From positions 165,001-229,000 of the forward strand of contig NC_087390.1 of assembly GCF_963675165.1 (NCBI RefSeq): DNA of 64,000 nt. Reading direction: 5' to 3'. The notes under the pieces are model-generated. The model searched no databases and was not told the origin of the DNA. It was given only the letters and a program-made list of their open reading frames with translations. Positions 27,503-40,200 of this stretch are shown in pieces. The DNA comes from Halichondria panicea (taxonomy: Eukaryota; Porifera; Demospongiae; Suberitida; Halichondriidae). Within the stretch, counting starts at the first letter, position 1, and the number at the start of each line of letters is the position of its first letter. Both the position numbers and the translations under genes were made by a program.

Positions 27503-30210
27503 TTACGAGTCCAAATTGTAACATTGACACGAACAGGCCGTCACTGGGCACTCTTGGTGGTTGCTATGGTGATATAAAACAACGATTAATTACATCAAAG
27601 ACATTGTCACAATAATATTACACCTACCTAAACCACTCTGCGATATGGTTGGCATGACCACCGTGACGGCAACTCTGACACCACGTAAACCATTTCCCAA
27701 ACTGGTCAGACGGCTTTACAGAACCTGTAAGACGAGAATATGTATACCAGTTATTCCAATGACCTCTCTGACCTTTGGACTGAGGGGTGGGCTTGTTGGC
27801 GGTGGCAACCATATTGAGTAGACACAGTGAGCAACGAGGAAGAGGTTTGCGGCAGTTTGGGCAACTGGTCGCCTGTGGGGGACAATAATATACAAATAAT
27901 TTGTTGGTGAAAAACTTTTGCGAATGAGCCAAATTAGCAGAAAATCTTACCCTTTTTGCGATCTAACTATTAGGTTCTGGCAAGGATCGTGTGTCATAAC
28001 TATGAGTTTTTGCAAAGTGATCAACGCTCGCAAAGTTTGCATTGATGCTCGTAAAATATTCCAGTGTTACAGGTACTGTACGCAAAGGGACAACAGGCTA
28101 GAGTTAATGTAATGTCCGCTAGTTGTCCGTCTAGTAACTGTTATGAAAGCGAAAATGGTGTCTCTCTAATTACTAAAGGAAAGAAAAGGAATTTTCCCAC
28201 GCTAGCTAAGTGGAAACCTTTATAACAAGCTGTAAATAACGCATTCAAACAATTGTTACAATAATACCCTCTCCTACACAATGCTATACCGGATAGCGGG
28301 TATATTAAACTTTCGTGGAAATATCGTTTGAAAGGTTTTTGCAAATTTAAATTTCGCGGAATAGCAGCCTTTTTGCAGCATGCATGTGTATTAAATTCAT
28401 AGGTATAAATGTTCGTGGTACATGCTTAATCAGCGAAAATGACAAGCATTAATTTTATACCCTCGAAATATACCCGCTATACGGTATACAAGAGCTCTCA
28501 CATTGCGTCCTGTATTGGTACCAGTGTGGTAGCCAGCCCGTCGATCTGTGTACACAACATGTCACATGATAAGCAGGCAGTGTCATGTGATAAGAATAGA
28601 GCAGTGTCATGTGATCTCACCTGGTCTGAGGGATTCACTCGCAATAGACTTGCTACAAAAGTTACATATCACAAACGCTTGTCTTGCCGGCTTGAGGGTG
28701 GGGTCAAGATATTTCCTCTGCCCATCAAACAGTGCTCTGTGGGGGGTCCAAAGGGGGGGGGAGGAGTAATTACATGTATAAGCAAATGTTGGAGAAAAAA
28801 GCACATGGCTTATGGCCCTTGCTTTTGTACAAGTTGCTAGATTTCGACCAATCACAAACTATGTATCTAAGCACATCATTGGAAAGGTAATTCTGAGAGC
28901 TATTGGTTTTGAAATTGGACAATCTGAACACAAATAACAGTCTCTCAAAGATAGCTACCAAAACGGCTGAATAGTCAGAGTGCAGCCATATAAGGCATGA
29001 GGCATGAGGCATGATAGACGATGGTAGGGAAATGTGTTGACTATTATTTATTGGGTCTGAAAAACCATCCTTCAATTATCAACCAGCACAAACACATTCT
29101 TAAATAAACACAAAAACTGCTTAGCAGTAAATACGTATCGATACTGTCTAGAAATGTCTCAAGCTAGGTTACGATTTTTCTTTTTCACTAAGTAAAATGA
29201 TCTTAGCGATAAATACATGTCAGCCAAAACAAAATATATGGCATGAGGTAAGGTCATGTGGGGAGGTAGTGAACTGAACTTTGAACCCATTTTAAGGGCT
29301 GTAGGACAATCGTTATTTACACCATAATTAGAGTGGGTTATTTTCTCGTATTTTTCGTAATAGTAGAGTATCATCATTAATACACAAATAGAATATACGT
29401 CACTATCCGAATATTTAGACTGCGAAATATAAAAATTACCGGCTATTATGGTACGTATAATGCAAAGATGTCCTTGGCATCAAATTAGACATCCTATAGG
29501 GGACAGTTTGTAGGAAGTGAGATAACTTATAACACGACACAAGGAAACAACACATCCTCTTCCATAATCAACACAGGCCCACAGATATGTACTACTACCA
29601 GTAACCAGCATAACTATAGCCTCAGGCCAGCATAATTATAGCCTCAGGCCAACTACAAGTGCTCTTTGGCAAGACAAGAACAGAACTACTCATCACTCCT
29701 GCTACTACTGCAATACTTAATACTAACTCTCTACAACAAAAATTGGCATGACTGATTATGACAGGTCAAAAGTCATGTACATATCAGAACTATAATAATT
29801 TTTCTAGAGCTTTTGATGATTAATAGGGTAAATGACCGTGGTTACGATTACCATGACTACCTAACGTGCTCACCGTTGATGCCACATCTGCCACAGATCC
29901 AGGAGGTCTCTATACCTGCGTGGGCGTGTGTGTATGCGCTGGTTAGTTAGTCTCGGGAACTTCCTGACTTGACAACTGTTGACACAGTAGCTATGTCTAC
30001 ACTCGCCACACGGCTACATGCCCAGCCGGTCTGACATTTAATGAGGGCGGCTATTAATTAAAGTTAACGAGTTCATTCGCCTTGTGAGGGCAGCTGGTAA
30101 TTGAAGCTAACGAGCACACTCACCCCTGGAACCATGCCTGGACCTGTGTTATCCTAGACACTGCAGTCATGACTTGACCAGAGAGTAAGCATGCCAGCTG
30201 TACATCTCCA

Positions 30211-30253
<43 letters not shown>

Positions 30254-33200
30254 GGGGGGGGGGGTCATGTCACAGCTATATATACCCAGCATGCAGTGAG
30301 TGTGTGCCCAGCCTCAATTTCACACTAATAATAGTTATTTGCCTACATTATTTTATAACCTAACATGAAATTGTGCCTAAAAGGATGGTAATTTTTGTCT
30401 AGAGGTACACATACTGACAGTGATTACCAACCAGGCAGTAGAATAAAATACAGCGTGGAAATTTTTTTTTTTTTTTTTTTTACTGAAACAAGTTTATGCA
30501 TGAGGCAGAGGTACACCAGAAAATAGCTATTAAATAGAGCTAACATTAATCTGTGACCTAATCCCTGGCTACATGCACTCACCATATTGACATAGTTGGC
30601 TAGCAGAGCCAGTCCCTCGTTAGGTAGTCCAGTGAGGAACAGGCCACTGATGTCCCCCCGGCCCACCACCTGTCTAGTCAGGGAAGAGATATGAGCACAC
30701 AGCTGTCTGTCATCAAGGTAGGTACATGCAAACGCCACACGGTCTTGCAGTGACATCTCGGTCTCGTTCTGTATACACGGGGAAACGTACATATGTCGAA
30801 TATTACCACCAGAGCCTGTTATTTTCTGAAGATACAGAATAAAATACATTACTACGATGTCCTTTTGTGTGCTAAGTACACTAACGTTACTGTTATAAAT
30901 CCATTCTCACTAATTAAAACAAAGGCTGACATATGGAGATAAAATGAGGCACTTTGGCTGACTGCCCATAGCACTAGCTTGGATCAACCAATTTAAAAAC
31001 TAAAACCTGCATTCTGTAGCTCAAAGAAAGGTCTATCACATGACATGTTTAGATCTGAGATCTGGGACAACTTAAACACCCGAGTGCAGTCTATTATATA
31101 CTCACTAGAACGTCAGCAAACCCATCCCTGCCAGAGCTACACAGGAAGTTGAAGGTGGCCCTCAGATAAGGGTGGCTGATTTGACTCTTGACACCATAAC
31201 AGGTCTCCCTCCATAGCTTGCTCTCATGCGGTGTGTAACCAGAGAGGGCCAGGGCTATCAGGTTCAGGACATTACCTAGCAGGGGGAGGGGGTCTCACTG
31301 TTATAGCTATACAAAGACAAACAGGACATACTAGCCACAATAATAATACTAACAATCCCCTCACTGGCAATTAAGTTAAGCACATTTATTATTTTACTTG
31401 GTGGGGGGGGAGGGGGATTTACCCTCTCAAGTGCTGTTATAGCAATCCTTACGCTGGACATACATTGTATAGCCATAAGCTAATATAACTATCTCATCAC
31501 TGGCAACCAATATCAGGGCTGAAATGTTAGAATCTTAACCTCGGGCAATGTCTTTGCGTTGCTTAGCGATGGCGGCCCCATCTTTGAGAGACGTGATACT
31601 TCTACGAATGTGACCATGGAACACGGCCACGGCAGCAGCTCGCTCAAAGTTATCCTCCATTTCCTGTCTGTGGGCGGAGTTTCAAGATATGATTATATTC
31701 GTAAGGCAACAATAAAAACTATGTACACAAAACAAAACAAATAAAAATATAATTTTTATGGGAAATGTTGTATATAATTATAGCATACCTTTTAAGGAAG
31801 TCCTCTAGAGTCCCGACCTCGAAGCTCCACCCACATAGTCGGAGGGCTAATCGTCGCTCCTTGCTCAGGTAGATTGGGAATTGGGGGGTTTCCCCAGGGA
31901 TAGCCCCCTCCCTCTCCCTCCAGCTGACTGCCTTGGACGTGGTAGTGGGCGTGACCACCTCATAGTCTAGGGGGGGGGTAGGCCGTCGTTAATAATTATT
32001 GATACTTAAAAAATACTCTGGCCACCCCCTCCACACACACACACACACACACTCACCAACTAGCTTATCCGCCCCCACCACTGAGCACACACCCAACAGA
32101 GACTTGGCACTCCGCTCTAATAACCCTTTCTGCATTAACTCTCTTTGCACTGGAAAAAAAAGTTCACACACACGGAGGGTTAATGCTGAAACCAAGGCAA
32201 CGCACTTTTGACCCAGCTCCACACTTCCTTCAACACAGGGTCGTCACCAACGACACAGAGATTGGAGTCAGCCTGTGGGAAATATAATTATACTGTATGT
32301 AAATTACACGTATACCGTATTTATTCCATTTAAGGCGACACTCTAAATATAGGACATTTGGATATTTCTCCCATATACACATGTAGCACATACCATATCA
32401 GAGGAGGTCCGACATGCGTGCATGAATCACTACAAGTGCTAGTGTATTTGGCCTGGACATATCACGTGACCGCAATGACATCAATGGACTGAACTTGTAG
32501 TGATTCGTGCACGCATGTCGGACCTCCTCTGACAACATATTGTTTTGTGTACATAGTTTTGCAAACCACAATTCTTTTAGAATAAATATACGGTGGTGTA
32601 CAGTAAAGACTTACTTCAAACCCATAACCGAGTTTTACTCTTTCTTTCATTTTGACAGATATGTCTTTCATTGATTGACTTTTGCCCTCAGACTCGGACT
32701 ACAAGGATCACATGACATGCAGGTACACACACCAATAGATGACTCACCATCTCAGCCGAGAATAGAGCACTAGAACGGCCAAACATCAAGTCCACTCTAG
32801 AAGACCAGCTCTGCACGTGTGTGTGTGTGTGGGGGGGGGGAGTGTGTGTGTGTGGGTGGGTGTGTGTGTGTGTGCGTGAGGATAAACTAATGTACGTACA
32901 GTAAAACACACGATACGAATGATCCAGCAATAATGAGTAAAATGTAATAGTAGTGTCCATAGTGTATGTATTCAGACTAGCTCACAATAGGCATCTTGTC
33001 GTGTGCTTGTACCTCCCTCACTCCATTCTCAGCACTCAGTAAGCCCCGCCCATCCCACTGAGGGTGCCAACTCACACCTGTCAACTTGACCTGCTCACCT
33101 GCACACACACCAGCGTCGTTAAATGAAGCATTTGAATGGCCATAACTTTAGTTCTGTTGGTCCAATAACGTTAATTTTATGATTTTCTGAAAGCTTAGAG

Positions 33201-35997
33201 AGAGGCCTTTCAGATTATGCAATAAAATCAAAGTCTATTTTTGGTCTGTTTTGGATAAAATATCATAGTTCCAAAAATGGGAATTATGGCCCGTTCCAAA
33301 ATTGAGATTTGAGCATACCATCTGAAAGAGCTGCTTCTAAGCTTTCAGAAAATCATAAAATCGTTGAATTTGGACTACCAGAACTCTAGTTACAGAGCCA
33401 ACTTAGGCTTCCGTAGCTTTTAATTCGTATTGATCACTCTCTCCTGCATAGCTCCCTATTGGACCATCAGAACTCCAACAATACATACTCAGCCAATCCT
33501 ATACTGTACTGGTTGTCTAGTACACGTACCTCTGCCATTAGAATAGTATGGACATCGGTCTGTCATCAACTGTGTCAGGTGATCTGTGTACAGCTCTGCT
33601 GTCGACTCGTCCAGTGCTGTGTGTGGGGGTGTGTAAAGTGTGAGGAATGTGAGGGGGTGGGGGAGCTTACAGGGACTGCTGTACGACGGCAGATCAATGA
33701 GACGGAGATACGGAGGTTCTGAGAAGAGCACAGACAGACATCCACACCTGCACGTAACACAACACACGTTACAGACCATGTACAGTAGTACAGCTAGATC
33801 TCACTTATATAGCCCATGCTTTTTCCTGAAAATGAACGTAAAATTTGAACCTAAAATAAATTACTGATCTAAGCGCTACGTGTACTCAATACCAAATATC
33901 GGATGTTTGCAACACACAAGTTATGGCCTCTCAAAGGTAGCTACGAAAACAGGTCTGATTCATCTACTAAAAATGTTATCTCCTCAGGTAGTACATGTAT
34001 TGCATACAGTAGAGCTATCACTATACAGAGTGTAACAATGTGTGTACCTAGCTCACCTAGTAGGAGCCCAGGATAGTCTGAGGATGGAGCCAGAGCGTGA
34101 AAAAGAGTACACGGGACGAGCAAACTGTCGGATATCCCACAAGTACACCGTGCCTCCCTGCACAGTGATGTTTACATAGTCAGTATAAGCACATGTATTA
34201 GGGACCCTACAGCAATTGCTAAGTCACTTGATAGGCCTTTCAAAGAGCTACGAAATACACTTGTAAATGTGCTAACCCAGGCCCCTTCTCCCTACCTCAG
34301 CATAAGAGGCCAGTCTGTTCCCGTCCTGAGGGTCTACTGATATACCCAGGAGGGCCTTGTGTTGAGCTAGCTCACGAGGCTGCACCTGGGAACCAGTCGA
34401 CTTCTCTAGTGTGTGAGTGTGTGCGTGTGTGTGTGAGGGGTGTGCCTTGTGTGAGGCTGGACTTGTGTGGATACAATAATACATTACTTACATGTATAGG
34501 GGATAATAAATGAAAATCTCAACTAAGAGTTTTATACCTCTGATGTCAAACATTCGGATGAACCTGTTTCCCATGCCTGCCACTATACACATCGGTTGAT
34601 TAGGTAACCATGCCAACGACGAGGTTGCCTCCCCCGCACCAATCTCAAAGAACTTTGACCCGTCCTCCACTGGCTCTGAGGGCATCATCTGTCGTATAGA
34701 TGATGTTATTGTCCTGAGAGGTCAGAGTTTAAGGATCAGGGTACACCATATATAGTAGTTGAACTCTGACCTTGTGGTGCTACTGGGGGTAGTGGGTATG
34801 TCTGGACTTGAGGCTCTCTCTATATCCCAGACAACTAGAGAATTGTCATTCCGTGACCTTTCTAAACCCTCGGCAAGCTGGAGGAGGCAACAAATAAAGA
34901 GTAGATGTAAAGCACTGGAGGCAACAAATAAAAAGTAGATATAAGCAGTGTACGATAAATTTACCAGGTGAGCTTCAGTGGGGTTCCAGGCGAGACAGGT
35001 ACAGGGACGGCCATTCCTGGGTGCTGTGAGGGGTGTGTGGGTGTGTGAGGAGTGTGAGTGGGGTTTTGGAACGTACTTAGAATATGCCTGTGAGTCTGCT
35101 GAGGTCCAGGTTGGTCCAGTCCCATACTGCAGTAGCATACAATGGATCGTGTTGATCAATAACATCCATGGGCAAAATATTTAATTAATCTTTTGCCCAA
35201 TTGTATACAAGCACAATGCCACTATTGTACACATGAATGTGACTGCCAGTGTCTTGCTCGTAGGAATCTAATATTAACAAATGTGTAGTTCCGTGGTCTT
35301 ACAATACAGCGAGGGACACTTGGTTGATCAACAGTTTCAACACATACCATATAGCGGGTATATTTCAAGTTTGCAGTTTTCACTAATATTGATTTTCACA
35401 TTTACTATCACATGAATGCTGCAGAACAAAGGCTGCTATTCAGCGAAAATTATCCACAAAAACCTTTCTTCCGCGGAATTTTATGCCCTCTAAATATACC
35501 CGCTTATACGGTACATGTAGTTGATGCTCCTCACTTGGCTAGTAGGACCTTGCCACTGCTTTGCCCGACAGCGAAGTAATAAGGACGATCAGAGCTTTCC
35601 TGCCAGGCTACACACTGGTGGACTGGCATGCAGTGAATGTCCGAGTTAAGCGTAGCCGTCAGGTTGCCGTGGTGACGGGATGACAGGGGGAGAGCATTTT
35701 GGGGCAGCTTTACAGAAACGTCCGTCTAATAATTATACAGGGGGATGATAAATAGATATAATTACTGTGTATTACAATATCGTTTTGATCCTAAACACGA
35801 CGAATTGTCTGCAAGCAAACATACACAGTGTGACATTTAATATGTGCAAGTATATATGGTGTGTGCATATTTAAATAAGTATGTATATCTTATTATGTAT
35901 GTACATTGGAGTATGCGTATATTTTGAGCTCATTTCCATAGGTTGCAAACTCGTTCTCTTTGTTTGGAGACCAGAGGAGCTCCACCTTGCTACTCAT
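27503..35997 (-). CDS. MIOS: GATOR2 complex subunit MIOS, 25 exons
   Basis: WD40 component of GATOR2, which promotes mTORC1 activation by amino acids at the lysosome. Exons (5' to 3'): 35997-35905, 35725-35535, 35126-35077, 35023-34965, 34877-34771, 34713-34538, 34405-34296, 34157-34057, 33747-33671, 33616-33530, 33098-32986, 32810-32748, 32272-32206, 32149-32057, 31966-31789, 31667-31540, 31275-31106, 30768-30583, 30212-30124, 29915-29874, 28736-28621, 28545-28502, 27872-27773, 27724-27628, 27563-27503. All phases close, giving 865 residues (human 875). Seen: propeller repeats (CLAWNPTEAHL, VVWDIE, FIRMFDIRG, VYLWDIRQFARPV), the middle block LALRLCGW, FERAAAVAVF and LSGYTPHESKLWRE, then the C-terminal zinc region ICNFCSK, SCPNCRKPLPRCSLC, WFTWCQSCRHGGH and CPVTACSCQC. 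It is complete and looks functional. Confidence 0.95.
28285..28486. repeat. foldback element, type C (MIOS intron)
   Basis: The palindromic ends read ATACCGGATAGCGGGTATAT and TATACCCGCTATACGGTAT. It lies 15 bp from a MIOS exon (28545-28502). Confidence 0.8.
32398..32532. repeat. inverted repeat with about 40-bp arms (MIOS intron)
   Basis: The left arm begins TCAGAGGAGGTCCGACATGC and the right arm ends GCATGTCGGACCTCCTCTGA. The arms are nearly perfect complements over about 40 bp, with a loop of about 55 bp. It looks like a short non-autonomous foldback transposon. Confidence 0.9.
33130..33400. repeat. type B repeat (MIOS intron)
   Basis: Shares TTAGTTCTGTTGGTCCAATA, GAAAGCTTAGAGAGAGGCCT and ATACCATCTGAAAGAGCT blocks with copies near 39.5 kb and 51.1 kb. 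Confidence 0.7.
35345..35515. repeat. foldback element, type C (MIOS intron 2)
   Basis: The ends are ACCATATAGCGGGTATATTT and AATATACCCGCTTATACGGT. The interior has ATGCTGCAGAACAAAGGCTG as in the other copies. Confidence 0.75.
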
Positions 35998-36164
35998 GGC
36001 TGCCTATCAGGCCGGGACGTCAGGCCTGAGCTAGCTATATATCTCGAGGCCTAGTACATGTGACTTTGTTTTTGTTTCTATTTGTAGCGCACCTAGCTTT
36101 CAGCCTAATTAGCTGTATTACGTGGTTTATAAGACAAGAAAGCTTCTTTCCTGACTCGTTAGCG
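35998..36164. promoter_or_regulatory. shared divergent promoter region of MIOS and NOSTRIN
   Basis: Only 167 bp lie between the start codons of two oppositely transcribed genes; both 5' UTRs and core promoters must fit here unless upstream non-coding exons exist. Confidence 0.55.
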
Positions 36165-36451
36165 ATGGGGACACACTTCCAAGAGTGCTTCTGGGTGAGT
36201 ATACGACCGTGGGTTAGGGGCCAGTGAGGCTGGAGGCCATTATGCAATGAAAATAGCAATATACAATATTGGTTTACATGTATAAAATGGGTGTGTTACA
36301 TGTCTGTAATTAGTATAACAGTACATGACTATAATTTGTTGCCCCTCTTTTACTGTGTGTACTATGGAGCTCATGCTTACATTCTATTTTCACTGTCTCA
36401 AGAATATTTTATGTAGCTATGTACATGACTCCCCCCACCCACCCACACACA

Positions 36452-36497
<46 letters not shown>

Positions 36498-36685
36498 ACA
36501 CAGGTGGGCAATGGATTTGAGGAGCTCAAAGGGCACATGAGGAAAGGGACGGACTTCTGCAAGGACTTGGAATCACTTCTGGCAGACAGGTACGAAACAT
36601 AGTGTCATTAGAGCCATGGAATGATAACTCATTAAAATGCTAAGTGCATTTAAATTATCGAGGGACCATTTTTCACAAATATGTA

Positions 36686-36728
<43 letters not shown>

Positions 36729-36957
36729 GTGTGGGTGTGTGGGTGGGCGTGTGTACGTGCACTAGCTAGCAATGGTTTCTATGCAACTGAATGTACTGAG
36801 CCAGGACCTCACTAACTACCTTATTAAGTCAAGGTGGCAGGCTAGAGGAAGGCGGAAGCCATTGCACTGTATACTGATCTAATGTTATGGTTTAGGGAGA
36901 CACTTGTGTATAATAATGTATCAATCATTTTGCTGAATATACATGTATAACAACCCC

Positions 36958-36993
<36 letters not shown>

Positions 36994-36996
36994 GGT

Positions 36997-37045
<49 letters not shown>

Positions 37046-37052
37046 CGTGTAT

Positions 37053-37097
<45 letters not shown>

Positions 37098-37139
37098 CGT
37101 GTGTGTGTGTGTGGGTGGGTGCGTGTATGTGTATGTGTA

Positions 37140-37181
<42 letters not shown>

Positions 37182-37230
37182 CGTGTATGTGTATGTGTGT
37201 GTGTGTGGGTGCGTGTGTGTGGGTGGGTGC

Positions 37231-37263
<33 letters not shown>

Positions 37264-40200
37264 CGTGTGTGTGTGTATGTGTGTGTGTGGGTGCGTGTGT
37301 GTGTGCGTGTGTGTGTGTGTGTATGCTTGGGTGTATCCTTGTGACTAGTTGTACACAGTGCATTTATTTAGCCACTGAAACCACATCTTATAAGAATCAC
37401 TTTGTTTGTTAGCTCACAGCGTTATCATCACACACATACACGTATTATTGTGTACTGGCCATACCATTGATGAGCGAGCAGCGGGTATATTTCGAGGGTA
37501 TAAACTTCCGCGGAATAACCGTTACAAAGGTTTTTGCAGATTAAATTTTCACGGAATAGCTAGCAGCCTGTTTGATATTAAATTCGTGAGTATAAATTTT
37601 CGCGGTACACGCTTAATCAGCGAAAACCGCTAACATTTATACCCTCGAAATATACCCGCTGTACGGTATACTGCAGAAGTGATGATTATAAACCATATGT
37701 GTTTAATTATGCACATGCAGGGCGGAGCTTGAGAAGGAATATTCAAATGGTCTTCATAAGATTATCAAGAAAGCGCGTAAAAACACGAGACACCCTCAGG
37801 GAAGTGTGGAGGATGTGTGGGGGCGGATAGTGTCATCACTAGAGTACGAAGAGGAGACTCATCGAACACTGGCCGCCTCTCTATCACAGGAGGGGTCAAA
37901 GGTCATGAAGGCATTCATAGATACGCAGGTCAAGACCAGAGATCCGGTGAGTATTGTGGTGTGTCTAGAAATAGGTTTATTCTTTGTATATATAAACGAT
38001 GAAGTGTCCTTATTGAAACGATGAAGTGTCCTTATTGAAACGATGAAGTGTCCTTATTGAAACGATGAAGTGTCCCTATTGAAACAATGAAGTACGTCCT
38101 TATTTGGGCATGAGAAAGTGTCTGGGTTCTGAGACTAGGCCTAGAGTCTTGGACTAGTGATGGGTCCTTGTGTGTATGTATTGTACAGTGTGGAGACAAT
38201 GTGTGGGGAAATAGGGCGAATACAGACTGTGTGTCTGGAAGTGGTTAATTTGTCAGTGATAGTTCCACTAGTCAGACAGCTCTCCTCTATTTTCCCTGTG
38301 TGTATATATACAATGGTGTGTGTTGTGACTCCAACGCCTGTAATACCGCATCTGCATGGGCCTGTAACCATAGCAACGGAGCAAGCCTACGTCCTTGCCA
38401 AGTACGAACAATTGTATAATTATTTCCACTCTCTTTATGATTAATTTATCCTAAAAATGGCATATTATGTAATAATCGTCCACAGGCTGTGAGTGCAGTG
38501 GACAAACAGTTGAAGCAGTTCATGGACAAGCACAAGTCTCAGCTCAAGGTGAGGGGTGTGGCTTAGTCTCAGCTCAAGGTGTGGCTTGGGTGAGGGGGTG
38601 TGGTTTGTGTGCCAGTATGCACATCAATATGGTACCAAAATTTCATTTGCTTCATTACGTGCATTGCATTGCATGCGTCCATGCCTACGTTTTCGTAGGT
38701 ATAATTTTTATCAGGGTCAGCTTACCATGAAAATATAATTTTTTACCCCACAAAAATGCTCTCAGCCACGCCCACTCCACCCCCCACACACACATAGAAC
38801 AAGCGCAGTGCGTACAAGAGCTGTCGAGATTTGGAGACAAATTGGGAGCAACTGAAAGACATGAAAAGTGGAAAATCTGTCAAAACAGTTGCTGAAAAAG
38901 ATGTGAGTAATAAAAAAAATTATCTATAAACCACTTAAATAGTCAGTAGAAAGAGGTACAGTACATGTGCAGACAGTAGTAATGGTTAGATCTTGGGCAT
39001 GAGGCATCTATGTGTTATAGTGTCCAAACGTAGCTAACTGATTTAGATCCCACTTTTCATTGGCTAACTAGAGCTAACGCAACATGACACCATTTGTATC
39101 CTCAAGCAATCTCTAGTTACTGGGAATAGCTCATAGTTCCGTGCTGAACAAAGATGTTGTGTCTAATAATGCGTAGATCACCAAGATGGAGAGATCATGC
39201 CGTAAGATGGAGGAGTCCCTGGTGAAGGCTGATCGTGAGTACAGAGACAGCAACATCAAGACAGAAGAGTCGAGACTGGGCTGGGAGTCAGCCATGTATA
39301 AATGCTGTAATGTGAGCTACAACAGTACTAGCCTCGGTCCCAGGCCGATTTTTTTTTAATAGAACGAAGTTGAAAAATACGGCGACCTAGCGTTCAATTG
39401 GAGACGGATCGGCCTGGGATCGAGGCTACAACAGTACATGTGTACTCTACTTGAAGCATCTTTAAACGGCCATAACTTTAGTTCCGTTGGTCCAATAACG
39501 TTGATTTTCTGATTTTCTGAAAGCTTAGAGAGAGGCCTTTCAAATGATGGGTTAAAATCAATAGTCTATTTTGGGCCTGCAAAATCTTTTTCCGAAAATA
39601 GGAAATTTTGGCCAGTTCCAAATTTGGGATTTGAGCATACCATCTGAAAGAGCTCCTTCTAAGCTTTCAGAAAATTGTTGAATTTGGACCATCAGAATTA
39701 AAGTTACAGAGCCTACTTTAGATGAAATTATTGTGGGTCCACATATTCTGGCCTATACATGTATCTATTATAGTGATTGGAGATGATGGGTGGTAAATGT
39801 AGATGGGTGTTTTCTATAATCGTTTATCGACCCTGCCCCCCCCCTCTTCTCTGCCCCCCCTCTCTTCTCTGTAGGTGCTTGAGACGCTGGAGTATGAGCG
39901 GATACAGCAAGTTCAGACAATGGTTAACAAGTATTGTGAACTATTGCAGAGCATAATACGTCCCCTGGAGGATGGCACACAGGACATAGCCACAGCCTCT
40001 GACCAGATATCACCAGAGGGAGATATAGAAACCACCTGCACCACTGTGGGCACTGGCCCCAACCAACCAGAGCAACTGCTACTGGACTACTTCGTAAGTG
40101 CCCTTTCCCACATACTGATACCATGTGATAGACCTCCCCCATAGAGCTACAGTTAATAACAGATACTATTTGTAAAGCCTTTGTTGTTTTGCTGTTTTGT

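Noticed and set aside
28439-28840. 133-residue + strand open frame
   Set aside because: Antisense shadow of two MIOS exons and a foldback element.
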